A DNA stretch of 6,713 nt from an uncultured bacterium. Its GTDB lineage: Bacteria; Bacteroidota; Bacteroidia; Sphingobacteriales; Sphingobacteriaceae. The notes under the pieces are model-generated. The model was not told the DNA's origin, did not search any database, and worked only from the letters and a program-made list of their open reading frames with translations. Below, piece after piece: positions 5,338-6,713 of the stretch (its first letter is position 1; each line of letters starts with the position of its first letter). Location: the NCBI GenBank assembly GCA_903958995.1, contig CAJBVG010000171.1:1-6713 (forward strand). Reading direction: 5' to 3'. Position numbers and translations under genes: made by a program.

Positions 5338-6528
5338 ATGATTATAGAACCTAGAATGAGAGGATTTATATGCTTAACGGCACACCCAAAAGGTTGTGAG
5401 CAAAGTGTATTAAATCAAATTAACTATGTGAAATCTAAAGGCCATATCGACGGACCTAAAAACGTGTTGGTGATTGGTGCTTCAACTGGTTTCGGTTTAG
5501 CCTCAAGAATTACAAGTGCTTTTGGATCTAATGCTGCTACCATTGGAGTATTTTTTGAAAAACCTCCTATGGATGGCAAAACAGCTTCGCCAGGATGGTA
5601 CAATAGTGCTGCATTCCAGAATGAAGCAAAAAAAGCAGGCATCTATGCAAAAAGTATTAATGGCGACGCTTTCTCAAACGAAGTAAAAGAAAAAACAATT
5701 GCAACCATAAAAGCTGATTTAGGTAAAATCGATTTAGTGATTTATAGTCTTGCTTCTCCAGTAAGAATGCATCCTAAAACTGGATTTTTACATCGCTCGG
5801 TTTTAAAGCCAATTGGTAATATTTATACAAACAAAACAGTAGACTTTCACACTGGTGTAGTATCAACTGTTTCTATCGACCCTTGCAATGCAGAAGATAT
5901 TGAAAACACTGTAGCAGTAATGGGTGGTGAAGATTGGGAAATGTGGATGGATGCTTTAGTAGAAGCTGGTGTTTTAGCAGATAATGCAATGACTGTTGCA
6001 TACTCTTACATCGGCCCATCATTAACTGAAGCTGTATATCGCAAAGGAACTATTGGTGCTGCCAAAGACCATTTAGAAGCAACTGCATTTAAAATTACTG
6101 ATAAAATAAAAGCTACAGGTGGTAAAGCATTTGTATCTGTAAATAAAGCCTTAGTAACTCAAGCAAGTTCTGCAATTCCTGTTATTCCTCTTTACATTTC
6201 ATTATTGTACAAAATCATGAAAGCAAAAGGAACTCATGAAGGTTGTATCGAACAAATAGAACGTTTATATGCTGAACGTTTATATACAGGAAAAGATATC
6301 GCTACGGATGAAAAAGGTAGAATTAGAGTGGACGATTGGGAAATGAGTGAAGATGTACAGAATGGTATATCAACTTTATGGGGACAAGCTTCAACAGAAA
6401 CTTTACCAGAAATTGGTGATTTAAATGGTTATAAATCTGACTTCTTAAACTTGTTCGGATTTGGTTACCCAGAAGTTAATTACTTAGAAGATATAAATGA
6501 AGATGTAAATATTGATGGGTTGGTATAA
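5338..6528 (+). CDS. fabV: FabV-type trans-2-enoyl-ACP/CoA reductase (NADH)
   Basis: This 396-residue enzyme belongs to the FabV/TER branch of the short-chain dehydrogenase superfamily and reduces the trans-2 double bond of enoyl-ACP or enoyl-CoA. The N-terminus MIIEPRMRGFICLTAHPKGC is the family hallmark and fixes the start. The Rossmann dinucleotide site is GASTGFGLASR at 47-57. FFEKPP at 72-77 places Glu74 where the cofactor ribose binds, which fits NADH preference. The catalytic pair is Tyr234-x8-Lys243 in VYRKGTIGAAK, the wide spacing that separates FabV from FabI. The length is typical (about 400). It stands as a single-gene unit between two intrinsic terminators, with no fatty acid synthesis or butyrate pathway genes beside it. 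Whether it serves fatty acid synthesis as the enoyl-ACP reductase or acts on CoA esters therefore cannot be told from context. FabV enzymes are generally tolerant of triclosan. Confidence 0.95.
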   Translation: MIIEPRMRGFICLTAHPKGCEQSVLNQINYVKSKGHIDGPKNVLVIGASTGFGLASRITSAFGSNAATIGVFFEKPPMDGKTASPGWYNSAAFQNEAKKAGIYAKSINGDAFSNEVKEKTIATIKADLGKIDLVIYSLASPVRMHPKTGFLHRSVLKPIGNIYTNKTVDFHTGVVSTVSIDPCNAEDIENTVAVMGGEDWEMWMDALVEAGVLADNAMTVAYSYIGPSLTEAVYRKGTIGAAKDHLEATAFKITDKIKATGGKAFVSVNKALVTQASSAIPVIPLYISLLYKIMKAKGTHEGCIEQIERLYAERLYTGKDIATDEKGRIRVDDWEMSEDVQNGISTLWGQASTETLPEIGDLNGYKSDFLNLFGFGYPEVNYLEDINEDVNIDGLV

Positions 6529-6546
6529 TTCATCAATACTTTAAAG

Positions 6547-6583
6547 AAAGCCGTTAGTGATTATATTTGCTAACGGCTTTTTT
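6547..6583 (+). terminator. intrinsic terminator after fabV
   Basis: AAAGCCGTTAG (6547-6557) pairs with CTAACGGCTTT (6570-6580) across a 12-base loop, and a run of six T residues covers 6578-6583. It begins 18 bases after the fabV stop codon. Confidence 0.9.
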
Positions 6584-6659
6584 ATGTAATATGTACTATG
6601 TATTAAGTAAATTGTATTATGTATTATGTAAATAACTTAATAACCTAATAAACCAATAA
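6584..6659. repeat. AT-rich degenerate repeat tract
   Basis: The words TATGTA, TATGTATTA and CTAATAA/CTTAATAA recur with small changes over about 75 bases. No reading frame or RNA gene is seen. The tract is of a simple-sequence type often found between genes in AT-rich Bacteroidota. Confidence 0.55.
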
Positions 6660-6698
6660 TTTAAAATTTAAAATTTAAAATTTAAAATTTAGAATTTA
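6660..6698. repeat. heptamer tandem repeat TTTAAAA, about 5.5 copies
   Basis: Four perfect copies of TTTAAAA (6660-6687) are followed by one variant TTTAGAA (6688-6694) and a partial copy (6695-6698). The unit is close to its own reverse complement, so either strand could melt or fold easily. It directly precedes a possible start codon at 6698. Confidence 0.9.
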
Positions 6699-6713
6699 TG
6701 CATCGTTTTTCCA
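6698..6713 (+). CDS. possible start of the next gene (cut by window edge)
   Basis: ATG at 6698 opens a frame reading MHRFS before the window ends. The A/T-rich sequence ahead of it and the terminator upstream are compatible with a new gene, but five codons are too few to name or confirm one. Confidence 0.2.

Noticed and set aside
5424..5642. Minus-strand 72-codon frame inside fabV
   Set aside because: It mirrors the conserved FabV cofactor-binding region and is a shadow of that gene.

Overview
The window is an ordinary-looking stretch of chromosome from a member of the Bacteroidota. The evidence is an AT-rich composition, A-rich leaders mostly without Shine-Dalgarno sites, a TAnnTTTG-type promoter element, and protein sequences that read like Bacteroidota versions of TruB, RibF, UvrA, an ECF sigma factor and FabV. 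The order within the phylum cannot be settled from this sequence. I found no phage, conjugative, CRISPR or defence genes, and no clear undescribed system.

Layout: (1) The left edge holds the C-terminal end of truB (tRNA pseudouridine-55 synthase), followed 14 bases later by ribF (riboflavin kinase/FAD synthetase), which starts at GTG. (2) ribF and uvrA converge. Between them lie an 18-base perfect palindrome that contains the ribF stop codon, a pair of 11-base direct repeats around that palindrome, and a 40-codon remnant of a hotdog-fold thioesterase on the minus strand just downstream of uvrA. (3) A full-length uvrA occupies the minus strand. (4) The region upstream of uvrA carries a long imperfect inverted repeat, then the leader of a divergent ECF sigma factor gene with two Shine-Dalgarno-like motifs. 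(5) The sigma gene is followed by a 72-residue acidic protein of unknown function, and this pair ends at a strong intrinsic terminator. (6) A promoter abuts that terminator and drives fabV, a single-gene unit that ends at a second intrinsic terminator. (7) The right edge is AT-rich repeat DNA with a five-copy heptamer array and a possible start codon of the next gene.

Functionally, most of the window is housekeeping: tRNA modification, flavin cofactor synthesis, nucleotide excision repair, and reduction of enoyl thioesters. The regulatory part is the ECF sigma factor with its small partner gene. The places most worth a second look are the truncated thioesterase at the palindrome, the sigma/small-protein pair, and the SD-like leader of the sigma gene in a lineage where SD sites are rare.
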